DNA of 54,831 bases. Source: an uncultured Clostridium sp. Lineage in GTDB: Bacteria > Bacillota > Clostridia > Lachnospirales > Lachnospiraceae. The position numbers and the translations under genes are program-made. The notes beneath the pieces were generated by a model. It had not been told where the DNA came from and made no database searches. It was given only the letters and a program-made list of their open reading frames with translations. The stretch covers positions 1 to 54,831 of the forward strand of contig CAMMNN010000024.1 in the NCBI GenBank assembly GCA_946498245.1, in the 5' to 3' direction. Of the stretch, positions 32,751 through 40,650 are shown one piece after another (the first letter of the stretch is position 1; every line of letters starts with the position of its first letter).

Positions 32751-33443
32751 TTATGAAAGGGATTGAAAATACTTTTTGTATTCGTCAGAAAAAAGGCAGC
32801 CCCCCAGCCTTCTGACACCTCCATAGAGATGCCGGCTCATTAATTCTTCAATGCCTTCTGTACATCTCCGGTCAATGAGATCCATCATTTCCCGGTGATC
32901 TGTCAGTACGTCGGGAACGTTTTTAGCGCCTACAATGTCCAGACGGATAAAACGGGAATAATCCGGGTGGGGAGTGGTGAGCCGCTCCCAGAGAAACATT
33001 TTTCCTGTGGAACGAAACCAAACCTCATGCATGAGAAGATCCTTGTCTAAAAAATTGTTAATGTCAAAGTGCTCCAGATCGTCGGCGGATTTGGCGGCTT
33101 CCTCCATAATCTGAAGGCAGTAGCGGGCTTTTTCCACCTCCGTAGGGCAGCAGGACTTTACAAAATCACGGAATACCATAGTTTCTATGGCAACTCTCTG
33201 ATAGATCATCTGGCTGACAATATCTAAATTAATAGTGGTAACAATGGTTCCCTTATGAGGAATAATATCCACAAACCGGTTTTGCTGAAGCCGCTGAAGA
33301 ACGCTGCGGATAGGGGTGCGGGAAACGTGGAAGCGCTGGCACAGACTGTTTTCACTTAATATATCCCCAGGGGCGATTTTTAGTGAAACAATTTCAGATT
33401 CCAGGATTCTATAAATATCGTCATTACTCATTGAAGTTTCCAT
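32751..33443 (-). CDS. GntR family regulator with FCD domain
   Basis: A 230-residue FadR-type regulator. N-terminal winged helix (about residues 5-70: LKIAPGDILSENSLCQRFHVSRTPIRSVLQRLQ), C-terminal all-helical FCD domain with candidate metal-binding residues in HEVWF, DHREMMD and SRHLYGG. ATG 33443 has AAGGAGG at the right distance. It faces the TRAP transporter operon; palindromes of the TTGTATACAA type in both promoters mark it as the likely local repressor and autoregulator, released by the transported acid or sugar acid. Confidence 0.9.
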   Translation of the reverse strand: METSMSNDDIYRILESEIVSLKIAPGDILSENSLCQRFHVSRTPIRSVLQRLQQNRFVDIIPHKGTIVTTINLDIVSQMIYQRVAIETMVFRDFVKSCCPTEVEKARYCLQIMEEAAKSADDLEHFDINNFLDKDLLMHEVWFRSTGKMFLWERLTTPHPDYSRFIRLDIVGAKNVPDVLTDHREMMDLIDRRCTEGIEELMSRHLYGGVRRLGGCLFSDEYKKYFQSLS

Positions 33444-33472
33444 GCAAGTCCTCCTTGACACATCAAAAACAA

Positions 33473-33490
33473 ATTCTTGTATACAAGAAT
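33473..33490. promoter_or_regulatory. GntR operator 1 (own gene)
   Basis: ATTCTTGTATACAAGAAT is a perfect 18-bp palindrome. It lies just downstream of the gntR promoter start point (read on minus), suited to autorepression. It shares the core TTGTATACAA with operators 2 and 3. Confidence 0.75.
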
Positions 33491-33512
33491 CAATATTCCA
33501 TAATATTCTTTT

Positions 33513-33541
33513 ATTATAGCCTGTAATCCCCAAAATAGCAA
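33513..33541 (-). promoter_or_regulatory. Promoter of the GntR regulator gene
   Basis: Read on the minus strand: TTGCTA (33541-33536), 17-nt spacer and a perfect TATAAT (33518-33513). Start point near 33506, upstream of operator 1. The remaining bases up to 33626 are AT-rich and hold nothing else I can name. Confidence 0.7.
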
Positions 33542-33626
33542 CGGAGTTTTTAAAAAAGTGCTGAAAAGAAAAATAAAATCTTTAATAGTTATTGTAAAAA
33601 TAGTTCAATAATATTGGATTTCATGC

Positions 33627-33678
33627 TTGCAATTGTGTAAAGAATGTGTTAATATTAATTCAGAACTTGTATACAAGT
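33627..33678 (+). promoter_or_regulatory. TRAP operon promoter with GntR operator 2
   Basis: TTGCAA (33627-33632), 17-nt spacer and TAATAT (33650-33655). The perfect 14-bp palindrome ACTTGTATACAAGT (33665-33678) lies at the transcription start. A repressor bound here would block the promoter. Confidence 0.75.
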
Positions 33679-33739
33679 AGATAATGAAGTGGATTTATTT
33701 GCTGTGATTATGGCAGATATTTTCATTGGATTTATTAAA

Positions 33740-33750
33740 ATGTATACAAG
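33740..33750. promoter_or_regulatory. GntR operator 3 (leader of TRAP operon)
   Basis: ATGTATACAAG contains the same core with one change from TTGTATACAA. It lies about 80 bp into the transcribed leader, 39 bp before the start codon. It may help looping with operator 2. Confidence 0.5.
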
Positions 33751-33788
33751 CAAGTTGGAAAAGACAGGGTATAAAGGAGGAAACATTT

Positions 33789-34913
33789 ATGAAAAAGACA
33801 ATTGCAATGCTGTTGGCTCTTGCAATGACGGCAAGCCTGACTGCCTGCGGAGGCGGACAGAGTGAAACGACTGCAGCAGCTACAACTGCAGCGGCAGCCG
33901 CTGGGGAAACGACAGCAGCGGAGGCTGCAGAAGAAGGAGCAGAGGAAGCGGCAGCAGAGGGGGAAGATCCTTATGCAGATTTAGGTGATTTTACCATGGT
34001 AGTAGGACATGCGCAGCCGGAAGGAAATCCCCGGTATACTTCTATGGAAAAGTTTGCCGCTGATGTTGCAGAAAAGACCAATGGCCATGTAACGGTAGAG
34101 GTATTTGCAAACGGCCAGTTGGGAACGGAAAAAGAAATGCTGGAGCAGGTAGTTGCAGGAACCATTCAGGGTATGAGAGGCGGCCAGTTTGACTTCAGCC
34201 CCCGTCTGTTAATGTTTACCCTGCCTTTCCTGGCTCAGACCAGAGAGCAGGTAACAGCCCTTTTAAACAGTGATTTAGCTAAGAAGGTATGTACAGAGGC
34301 GGAAGCGGAAACCGGTACGGTAATTATTAACCTGTGCGACGCCGGCGGCTGGAGACAGTTCTCCAACGGCAAACATCCCATTACAAAGCCCGAAGATTTA
34401 CAGGGACTGAAAATGCGTACCAACGGTATGAATACCATTGACAAAACATTTATTGCACTGGGCGCTACCACAACAACCATTCCTTACTCCGATCTGTATA
34501 TGGGCTTAAAGACCGGTGTTGCAGACGGACAGGAAAATCCCTGGGTAAACGTTGAAGGCATGAAATTCTATGAAGTACAGAAGTACTTTACAGAAGTAAA
34601 CTATCAGTTCCATCCCGATCCCTTCTATGTAAACGCAACATGGTGGAACTCTCTTCCGGCAGAATACCAGGATATTATTACAGAGTGCGCTACAGAAATG
34701 GGAACCTACAATGACCAGTTAATTGATGAAACTCAGGAAGCGGCAAAACAGGTAATCATAGACGCCGGCTGCGAAGTCTATGTTCCCACAGAAGAAGAGC
34801 TGCAGGCATTTAAGGATGCCGTTCAGGTTGTATACGATCAGTGTATTGAGGAAGGCATTCTGACAAGCGAAGAGTTAGAAGAACTGCAGAATATTGTTGC
34901 AAATGCATCCTGA
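33789..34913 (+). CDS. dctP: TRAP transporter substrate-binding lipoprotein (DctP)
   Basis: A 374-residue extracellular binding protein. A lipoprotein signal ends in LTAC (Cys20), then an Ala/Thr/Glu-rich linker (about 23-57). The mature part has DctP features: GHAQPEGNPRYTSMEKFAADV, NGQLGTEKEMLEQV, GLKMRTNGMN (the conserved Arg that binds the carboxylate) and GVADGQENPW. ATG 33789 has AAAGGAGG; a longer reading from 33726 would put residues before the signal peptide. First gene of the operon, followed by a hairpin that should favour its expression over the membrane subunits. Confidence 0.93.
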   Translation: MKKTIAMLLALAMTASLTACGGGQSETTAAATTAAAAAGETTAAEAAEEGAEEAAAEGEDPYADLGDFTMVVGHAQPEGNPRYTSMEKFAADVAEKTNGHVTVEVFANGQLGTEKEMLEQVVAGTIQGMRGGQFDFSPRLLMFTLPFLAQTREQVTALLNSDLAKKVCTEAEAETGTVIINLCDAGGWRQFSNGKHPITKPEDLQGLKMRTNGMNTIDKTFIALGATTTTIPYSDLYMGLKTGVADGQENPWVNVEGMKFYEVQKYFTEVNYQFHPDPFYVNATWWNSLPAEYQDIITECATEMGTYNDQLIDETQEAAKQVIIDAGCEVYVPTEEELQAFKDAVQVVYDQCIEEGILTSEELEELQNIVANAS

Positions 34914-34955
34914 CAAAAGAAAACGGTTGTAGGAATCATAGTGAAATGACAGAGA

Positions 34956-35008
34956 GGGTGCTCCAAAATACGGCGGAGGAAAAGCCGGACGCGAGAGCAC
35001 CCTTTTTT
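34956..35008 (+). terminator. Partial terminator/stabilising hairpin between dctP and dctQ
   Basis: GGGTGCTC (34956-34963) pairs with GAGCACCC (34995-35002), with a nested CGGC/GCCG stem and a T run after it. Placed inside the operon, it would end many transcripts after dctP and so keep the binding protein in excess. Confidence 0.8.
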
Positions 35009-35027
35009 CAGAAAGGGGCTGAGTACC

Positions 35028-35555
35028 ATCGAAAAGCTAAAAAAAGCTGGTCAGAAGCTGTTTGATATTTATTTCGGCATTGGAGTATTTGCCATGGGGC
35101 TTCTGGCGGTTCTGGTGATTTTTTCTGTAATTGCCCGTTACTTTTTCTCATTAAGCTGGAAGCAGCTTGCGGAATTTAATGTTACGCTGTTTGCTTTTAC
35201 TACTTTCTGGGGAATGGGTATTAATATTTTAAAGGACGAACACGTTATTATCGACATTCTGTATGACAGGGTAAAGCCTTCTATTAAGCGCTGGCTTTCT
35301 GTTGTAAATTATCTCATTGTTTTGGTAGTAGATCTCGTTTTTACATATCAGGGCTTTGCGTATGTCGGAGTGGCCGGCAAACAGATCAGCCAGGGTATGG
35401 AAATTCCCATGAAATATATGTATGGGATCATGCCAGTGTGCGGAGTAGTGTGCGCGGTATGCATCGTAGTTAAGATTGCAATCTTTATTACAGCAGACGT
35501 TTCTTATTTTGAATCTAAGAATAAGGCGCTGTATAAAGAGAAAAAGTCGGCATAG
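35028..35555 (+). CDS. dctQ: TRAP transporter small membrane subunit (DctQ)
   Basis: A membrane protein of four predicted helices that links DctP delivery to the DctM channel. The first ATG (35094) would begin in the middle of the first helix. The frame stays open upstream and encodes (I)EKLKKAGQKLFDIYFGIGVF, the expected N-terminus, from ATC at 35028, with GAAAGGGG 9 nt before it. No ATG, GTG or TTG is present in frame between the upstream hairpin and 35094; CTG 35019 is the other option. So this gene seems to use a non-standard start or has a damaged one. The rest (RYFFSLSWKQLAEFNVTLFAF, LKDEHVIIDILYDR) is normal DctQ. Confidence 0.85.
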   Translation: MEKLKKAGQKLFDIYFGIGVFAMGLLAVLVIFSVIARYFFSLSWKQLAEFNVTLFAFTTFWGMGINILKDEHVIIDILYDRVKPSIKRWLSVVNYLIVLVVDLVFTYQGFAYVGVAGKQISQGMEIPMKYMYGIMPVCGVVCAVCIVVKIAIFITADVSYFESKNKALYKEKKSA

Positions 35556-35576
35556 AAAGGAGTCTGAAGATAAATT

Positions 35577-36866
35577 ATGGCAATGTTGATACTGTTAGTG
35601 CTGCTGATTTTCTTTGCAGTCCTGGGAGTGCCGCTTGCATTCGCAATCGGCGCATCCTGTGTTACCTATATAAGTACCAATGCTCCCACCTTTATGTCCA
35701 TGGTTCCCCAGCGTATTTGGAACGGCGCGTACAGTGAGCTGATGATAGCCATGCCTCTGTTTATGCTGGCGGGCGAATTGATGAATACCGGCGGAATTAC
35801 CAAGAGAATTATTAATTTCTGCCTTCAGATTTTAAAGCCCTTCCATGGAGGCCTGGGAGAAGTTAATATCGTAGCTTCTATGATTTTCGGAGGCATTTCC
35901 GGTTCTTCCGTAGCCGATACCTCGGCACTGGGAAGCATTTTGATCCCTGCAATGGAGGACTTAGGTTATCCGCCGGATGCATCGGCAGGAATTACCGTAG
36001 CGTCCTCTACTATGGGTATGATTATTCCTCCCTCTACGCCCATGATCGTTTACTCTATGATTTCCGGTGCGTCGGTAGGAGCTTTGTTTATGGCAGGCGC
36101 TGTTCCGGGAATCCTTATCGGTCTGACTCAGTTGGTTCTGGTATTCTGGATCAGCCATAAGAAACGCTGGCATCCGGCCAGAACGCCTTTTGTGGCAAAA
36201 GAATTTTTCAGCGCTATTCTTTCCGGTATTCCGGCTTTGTTAATGCCTGTATTTATTATTGTATGCGTATCCTTCGGTATCTGTACTGCATCAGAAAGCG
36301 CCGGAGTAGCCGTACTTTATTCCATCCTGGTAGGTTTCTTTATTTACCGTGAGCTGACCTGGAAGGACGTTTGGAACGCATTGAAGAAGACCTTAATTTC
36401 CTCTTCTTCTATTATGATTATTATTGGCTTTACTACGATTTTTACCTGGGTTCTGACCATGCAGAGAGTGCCGGATACCGTTGCCGCTTTCTTTATGGGA
36501 CTGAATATGCCGGCATGGGGAATTGCCCTGGTATTTGACGTTATGATTCTTTTAATCGGTACCTTTATTGATGTAAGTCCGGCTATTCTTCTGCTGACGC
36601 CCATTATGCTGCCGGTTATGGAAGGCTATGGATTCTCCGCCCTTCAGTTTGGCGCTATGATGATTACAGGACTTGCTATTGGCCTGGTAACTCCGCCGGT
36701 AGGAATGTGCCTGAATGCCTGCAACAAGATTAACCGAATGCCGATTGTAGCTATTTTTAAAGGCGCCCTTCCCTACATTACCTGCAACGTTATCGTTCTG
36801 GTTGCAATCAGTCTTTGGGGACCGCTTACTACCTGGCTGCCGCTGCTTTTAGGGTACAGTCTGTAG
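35577..36866 (+). CDS. dctM: TRAP transporter large membrane subunit (DctM)
   Basis: A 429-residue membrane protein of about 12 helices. ELMIAMPLFMLAGELMNTGGI, GGISGSSVADTSALGSILIPAM, MGMIIPPSTPMIVYSM and GLVTPPVGMCLNAC are the conserved DctM blocks that include the ion- and substrate-binding loops. It transports an acidic solute with sodium. It lies 21 nt after dctQ and 35 nt before the aldolase gene. Confidence 0.94.
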   Translation: MAMLILLVLLIFFAVLGVPLAFAIGASCVTYISTNAPTFMSMVPQRIWNGAYSELMIAMPLFMLAGELMNTGGITKRIINFCLQILKPFHGGLGEVNIVASMIFGGISGSSVADTSALGSILIPAMEDLGYPPDASAGITVASSTMGMIIPPSTPMIVYSMISGASVGALFMAGAVPGILIGLTQLVLVFWISHKKRWHPARTPFVAKEFFSAILSGIPALLMPVFIIVCVSFGICTASESAGVAVLYSILVGFFIYRELTWKDVWNALKKTLISSSSIMIIIGFTTIFTWVLTMQRVPDTVAAFFMGLNMPAWGIALVFDVMILLIGTFIDVSPAILLLTPIMLPVMEGYGFSALQFGAMMITGLAIGLVTPPVGMCLNACNKINRMPIVAIFKGALPYITCNVIVLVAISLWGPLTTWLPLLLGYSL

Positions 36867-36901
36867 TGTAAACAATTTATAGAATTAAAGGGGAAATTGG
36901 T

Positions 36902-37687
36902 ATGACGTTAAAAGAAAAAATGAAGCAGGGACCGGTGTTCGGCATGGCCTGCTTTACAGGGACTACCTGTGTTATTGAGAATATCGCAATGTCCGGACTG
37001 GATTTTATTTACCTGGATCTGGAGCACACGGACTGGATGCTGGGGGAAGATTTTGAGAAACAAATTATGGCTGCGAAGCTGCACGATATTTCCGTATTAG
37101 TGCGTATGGCGGACGACGACGAGGTGGCCATCCGCAAGGTACTGGAATGGGGAGCCGACGGTGTGGTAATTCCTCACTGCAAGACTCCGGAAATGGCAAA
37201 GCGCTGCGTGGAAGCAGCTAAGTTTTCACCTATGGGCCGCAGAGGAGGAGAGAGCAATGTCCGCGCCGCCGGATTTGGCTATCACAACTTTGACTGGAAT
37301 ACCTATATGGCCCAGCAGAACCGGGATACACTGGTGATCCCCATGGATGAGGATTATGAGTTTACGGATAATATCGACGAAATCCTGTCCATTGAGGGCG
37401 TCGACGCCGTAAACTTCGGACCTGTGGATTATGCGGTATCTAAGAACCTGAAGGTAGGCTATGCCATGAGCGAAGAAGTAAAGGAAGCGTTCCATACTCT
37501 GGTAGATAAAGCCAAAGCCAAAGGGATCGGCGTCCTGGGACCGGTGATTCCGCCTACAAAGGAAAACATTGAAAACGCCATTGCAGACGGCTATAACATG
37601 ATTATTTTAGGAAATGATATGTGGCATTTCCAGAAAGCTTTAAAAGAATTGGTAGCCAATGAAGTAGAACCTGTAAAAACCAAATAG
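36902..37687 (+). CDS. HpcH/HpaI family aldolase
   Basis: A 261-residue class II pyruvate-type aldolase. FIYLDLEHTDW, SVLVRMADDDEVAIRKVLEWGADGVVIPHCKT and GRRGG follow the HpaI pattern, with Glu and Asp metal ligands further on (PMDEDYEF, NFGPVDYAV). Family members split 4-hydroxy-2-oxo acids such as 2-keto-3-deoxy-sugar acids into pyruvate and an aldehyde. In this operon it probably breaks down what the TRAP system brings in. The catalytic His normally in EHGP reads EHTD here, but the His is kept. Confidence 0.88.
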   Translation: MTLKEKMKQGPVFGMACFTGTTCVIENIAMSGLDFIYLDLEHTDWMLGEDFEKQIMAAKLHDISVLVRMADDDEVAIRKVLEWGADGVVIPHCKTPEMAKRCVEAAKFSPMGRRGGESNVRAAGFGYHNFDWNTYMAQQNRDTLVIPMDEDYEFTDNIDEILSIEGVDAVNFGPVDYAVSKNLKVGYAMSEEVKEAFHTLVDKAKAKGIGVLGPVIPPTKENIENAIADGYNMIILGNDMWHFQKALKELVANEVEPVKTK

Positions 37688-37692
37688 AAGCA

Positions 37693-37730
37693 TAAAAAGC
37701 GGGACAGCGTTATTTGCTGCCTCGCTTTTT
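37693..37730. terminator. Bidirectional terminator, aldolase / DNA glycosylase
   Basis: AAAAAGCGGGACAGC pairs with GCTGCCTCGCTTTTT around a small loop. A runs and T runs on both sides serve the two convergent genes. Confidence 0.85.
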
Positions 37731-38628
37731 AGCTTCTGGTTCTTTCATAGAAGAAAATATACTGCTGCATTACGCCGGCATAGCCCTGGTACCGGCTGAA
37801 ATGATCCTGGATTATGGTCTGGCAGAGGCGGCTTTTAGGCAGCTTTTGGTAGCGCCTTGCAGCTTTTGGAAAGTATTCCGCCATTAAGATTTTCTGTATC
37901 CAGGTATCTACAGGGAAGGCGTCAATATGGTGAAGGCCAAAAAGGCAGATGCAGTTTGCAACCTTTTCCCCAATACCGTAAAATTGCCGCAGATATGCCA
38001 TAGCGGAGGCGTATTCCATGGAAGAAAGGAGCTCCAGATCCAAAGCGCCGGAGCAGGCGTCCCGGACGGTTTTTGCTATGTATTTGGCGCGGTATCCCAG
38101 CTTTAGATCTAAGAGATCCTCAAGGGAGGCTGTGGATAATTGCCGGGGAGTGGGGAAAGTATAGAAAATTTTCCCGTCTTCTGTGGATAAAGGCGTTCCA
38201 AAGAGAAGACTTAACTGTTCCACTGCCTGACGGATAGCCGGAATGGTTTTTTGCTGGGAAATAATAAAGGTAATGATCATTTCCCAAAGATCCTGCCTGA
38301 GAATGCGGATTCCTTTTCCCGCTTTTCCGGCAGCCACGAGATAAGAATCTTCCGGATCAATGGAAGAAAGAAAATTCTGGTAATCCGTATCCAAATCAAA
38401 GTACCGGAACCAGAAATCCCTGTCCTCCTGGGGACAGCAAAAAGCAGTCTGGGTCTTTCCGTCAGAAAGGAACTGACGGATTTCCAGATAATGAGGACCG
38501 CTTATAACAGAATAGGCAGAGGCTTCTTTTTCGTCGCGGGAAATGGGATTCATACGGAAACACTGGCCGGAAGCGGCGATTTGATTGATGTCAAAGCACG
38601 GTATTTCTGCGGTAAAAATGGGAATCAC
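37729..38628 (-). CDS. 8-oxoguanine DNA glycosylase-like protein (OGG1 type)
   Basis: A 299-residue base-excision repair enzyme with an OGG_N-like N-terminal domain and a helix-hairpin-helix GPD domain. FYGIGEKVANCICLFGLHHIDAFPVDTWIQKIL holds the catalytic Lys222 and Asp241 in the positions known from OGG1. It removes oxidised purines and may cleave the strand. GTG 38628 is chosen because GGAGGAGG lies 5 nt upstream; ATG 38643 would put that site inside the coding region. It separates the TRAP/aldolase cluster from spmB. Confidence 0.88.
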   Translation of the reverse strand: MIPIFTAEIPCFDINQIAASGQCFRMNPISRDEKEASAYSVISGPHYLEIRQFLSDGKTQTAFCCPQEDRDFWFRYFDLDTDYQNFLSSIDPEDSYLVAAGKAGKGIRILRQDLWEMIITFIISQQKTIPAIRQAVEQLSLLFGTPLSTEDGKIFYTFPTPRQLSTASLEDLLDLKLGYRAKYIAKTVRDACSGALDLELLSSMEYASAMAYLRQFYGIGEKVANCICLFGLHHIDAFPVDTWIQKILMAEYFPKAARRYQKLPKSRLCQTIIQDHFSRYQGYAGVMQQYIFFYERTRS

Positions 38629-38802
38629 AATAACCTCCTCCATAAATTTGCAAAAAAGTTTCACCGCCAACAGGCGGCATAAAAGGATACCGTCAGATTA
38701 CCGAAAAAAGCGTTTCTTGTCAACAGCTTCGACGGCAGTTCCCATGTTTGTATGTTTTCTTTTCACAACGCATAAAATAGATAAAAAGCCGGGAGAAAAA
38801 AA

Positions 38803-39330
38803 TTGAGCATTTTATTATTTCTTTCCCAGGCTATAGTGCCTCTGGTTATTTTTTATATCGTGGGATTTGGGATCCTGCAGAAGCGCCCGGTATTGGATGA
38901 TTTTTTAGACGGGGCGAAAAAGGGAATGAAAACAGTAGCGTCTATTATGCCGACCCTGGTAGGCCTTATGACGGCGGTAGGAGTGCTGAGGGCCTCCGGC
39001 TTGCTGGATTTTTTATGCGGACTGCTGGAAAAACCAGCCCGGTGGCTCCATATTCCCGCGTCTATTATCCCGGTGTCCTTGGTCCGTCTGGTGTCTAACG
39101 CTGCTGCTACCAGCCTGGTGCTGGATATTTTTCAGTCCGCAGGGCCGGATTCTTTGGAGGGAATGATTGCTTCTATCCTCATGAGCAGTACGGAAACGGT
39201 TTTTTACTGTCTCAGCGTTTATTTCGGGGCCGCCCGTATTTTTAAAACCCGGTATGCCCTGGCAGGAGCCATGGCAGCTACTGCAGCCGGCATTGTGGCA
39301 AGTATTTTGCTGGGAACAGGCGCTGTATAA
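38803..39330 (+). CDS. spmB: Spore maturation protein B
   Basis: A 175-residue membrane protein, partner of SpmA. VLDDFLDGAKKGMKTVASIMPTLVGLMTAVGVLRASGLLD and RLVSNAAATSLVLDIFQSAGPDS are SpmB signatures. The start is TTG 38803 with GGGAG upstream. The usual spmA-spmB pair is split here by the regulator, transporter, aldolase and glycosylase genes. Confidence 0.92.
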   Translation: MSILLFLSQAIVPLVIFYIVGFGILQKRPVLDDFLDGAKKGMKTVASIMPTLVGLMTAVGVLRASGLLDFLCGLLEKPARWLHIPASIIPVSLVRLVSNAAATSLVLDIFQSAGPDSLEGMIASILMSSTETVFYCLSVYFGAARIFKTRYALAGAMAATAAGIVASILLGTGAV

Positions 39331-39452
39331 GAAAAAACCATTGAAAATCCGGGAAAACCTTATTATAATAGAAAAGACCGCCTTTAGGCCGGATTTATCG
39401 AAAAACACAAAAAAATCACAACTTTGTAAGAATTTTATAAGGAATAAAGAGA

Positions 39453-39481
39453 TTGTCTTATAAAGAGAAATCATATATAAT
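39453..39481 (+). promoter_or_regulatory. Promoter of the FabT-like gene
   Basis: TTGTCT (39453-39458), 17-nt spacer and a perfect TATAAT (39476-39481). I see no FabT-box palindrome here, so autoregulation is not evident. Confidence 0.6.
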
Positions 39482-39522
39482 CAGTAAGAAGCTTTTACCT
39501 GATAGGTAGGAAAGGATAAGAC

Positions 39523-39966
39523 GTGGATAGTTACGGGACTTTGAATGACGCGCTGGTGAGTTTGTTCAATGACATTATGGATATTGAGCAGAAATCCATT
39601 ATCACGGATGAGTTCAAGGATATAACCAATAACGATATGCACGTAATAGATGCAATTGGAGTGGGAACTCCAAAGAATATGTCGGCTATTGCCAGAGAGT
39701 TATCAGTAACGGTGGGGACGCTGACCATTGCCATGAATAGCTTGGTAAAAAAAGGATATGTGACCCGCCAGCGGAGCAGTGCGGACAGAAGGGTCGTCTA
39801 TATTTCCCTTTCAGAAAAAGGGAGAAAGGCTTTTGAACGCCACGCTGATTTCCACAAAAGGATGATTCGCGGAATAATAGAAGAACTGGACAAAGAAGAA
39901 TTAGACGTTTTGGTAAAGGCATTAAAACACCTGGACAATTGGTTCCGGGAGGTACAACAGAATTAA
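39523..39966 (+). CDS. fabT: MarR family regulator, probable FabT (fatty acid synthesis repressor)
   Basis: A 147-residue winged-helix regulator. It follows the FabT pattern closely: FKDITNNDMHVIDAIG, SAIARELSVTVGTLTIAMNSLVKKGYVTRQRSSADRRVVYISLSEKGRKAF and FHKRMI. FabT represses the fab operon when bound to acyl-ACP and is usually the gene just before fabH; here it lies 18 kb downstream of the fabH start, while a matching palindrome is present at the fabH promoter. GTG 39523 has AAAGGA upstream. A lipoprotein gene follows after 18 nt. Assignment rests on pattern memory, supported by the operator. Confidence 0.8.
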   Translation: MDSYGTLNDALVSLFNDIMDIEQKSIITDEFKDITNNDMHVIDAIGVGTPKNMSAIARELSVTVGTLTIAMNSLVKKGYVTRQRSSADRRVVYISLSEKGRKAFERHADFHKRMIRGIIEELDKEELDVLVKALKHLDNWFREVQQN

Positions 39967-39984
39967 AAGGAGGCAACAACAATT

Positions 39985-40533
39985 ATGAAAAAAGCAATTT
40001 TAGGTCTGGCTGCAGCTTTAATGGCAGTTTCTCTGGCGGCATGTACGCCCACCCCTGAGAAGCAGGCGGAAACTGCAGTAACCCCCGAAACTGTGGAAAG
40101 CACAGGAGAGAAGCAGCAGTTAGTAGCAGGGAAGGTTCCGGGACCGGAGGAAGTAACGATTTCCGTTTACAGCATTAATGAGGATGAAACGGGACTGGTT
40201 CAGAATATGGATTCCCTGGAAGAAATGACAGATCAGGGTCTGGTGGACAAGCTCATTGAGTATGGCATTTTAGACGAGGGAACTACGATTTTAAGCTTTG
40301 AAAAGACGGATAATTCCGGCATTGTAAATCTGTCAGCCATACCGGATTATGATGGCGACGAGTTCTATACCAAGGCTACTCTGGAAGCCCTTATCAATAC
40401 CTACATTGAGAACTATGAGCTTGAACTGGTAAAGCTTCAGGTAAACGGGCAGGATGTAAGCTCTGACTTAATTGAAGTTGTGGAAGACGGATACTCCACA
40501 TACTTTGACGATTACGAAAATATTGCAGAATAA
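39985..40533 (+). CDS. GerMN-like lipoprotein
   Basis: A 182-residue exported protein. Signal peptide ending in LAAC (Cys20), a Thr/Glu-rich linker, and a domain with LEALINTYIENYELELVKLQVNGQDV, which resembles the GerMN (spore germination/sporulation) fold. RBS AAAAGGAGG. It is co-transcribed with the fabT-like gene. Function unknown; an envelope role is likely. Confidence 0.7.
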   Translation: MKKAILGLAAALMAVSLAACTPTPEKQAETAVTPETVESTGEKQQLVAGKVPGPEEVTISVYSINEDETGLVQNMDSLEEMTDQGLVDKLIEYGILDEGTTILSFEKTDNSGIVNLSAIPDYDGDEFYTKATLEALINTYIENYELELVKLQVNGQDVSSDLIEVVEDGYSTYFDDYENIAE

Positions 40534-40539
40534 AGAAAG

Positions 40540-40574
40540 AAAATCGCTGAGGTTGTAAACTTCGGCGATTTTTT
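40540..40574 (+). terminator. Terminator after the lipoprotein gene
   Basis: AAATCGCTGAGGTT pairs with AACTTCGGCGATTT (wobble pairs included) around a 3-nt loop, followed by T residues. Confidence 0.85.
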
Positions 40575-40650
40575 ATTGCATTGGAGTATTTCCATGGCCG
40601 CAAAATGGTGGTAAAATATGTTTGAACGTTAAACAATGGAGGTGTGTTAT

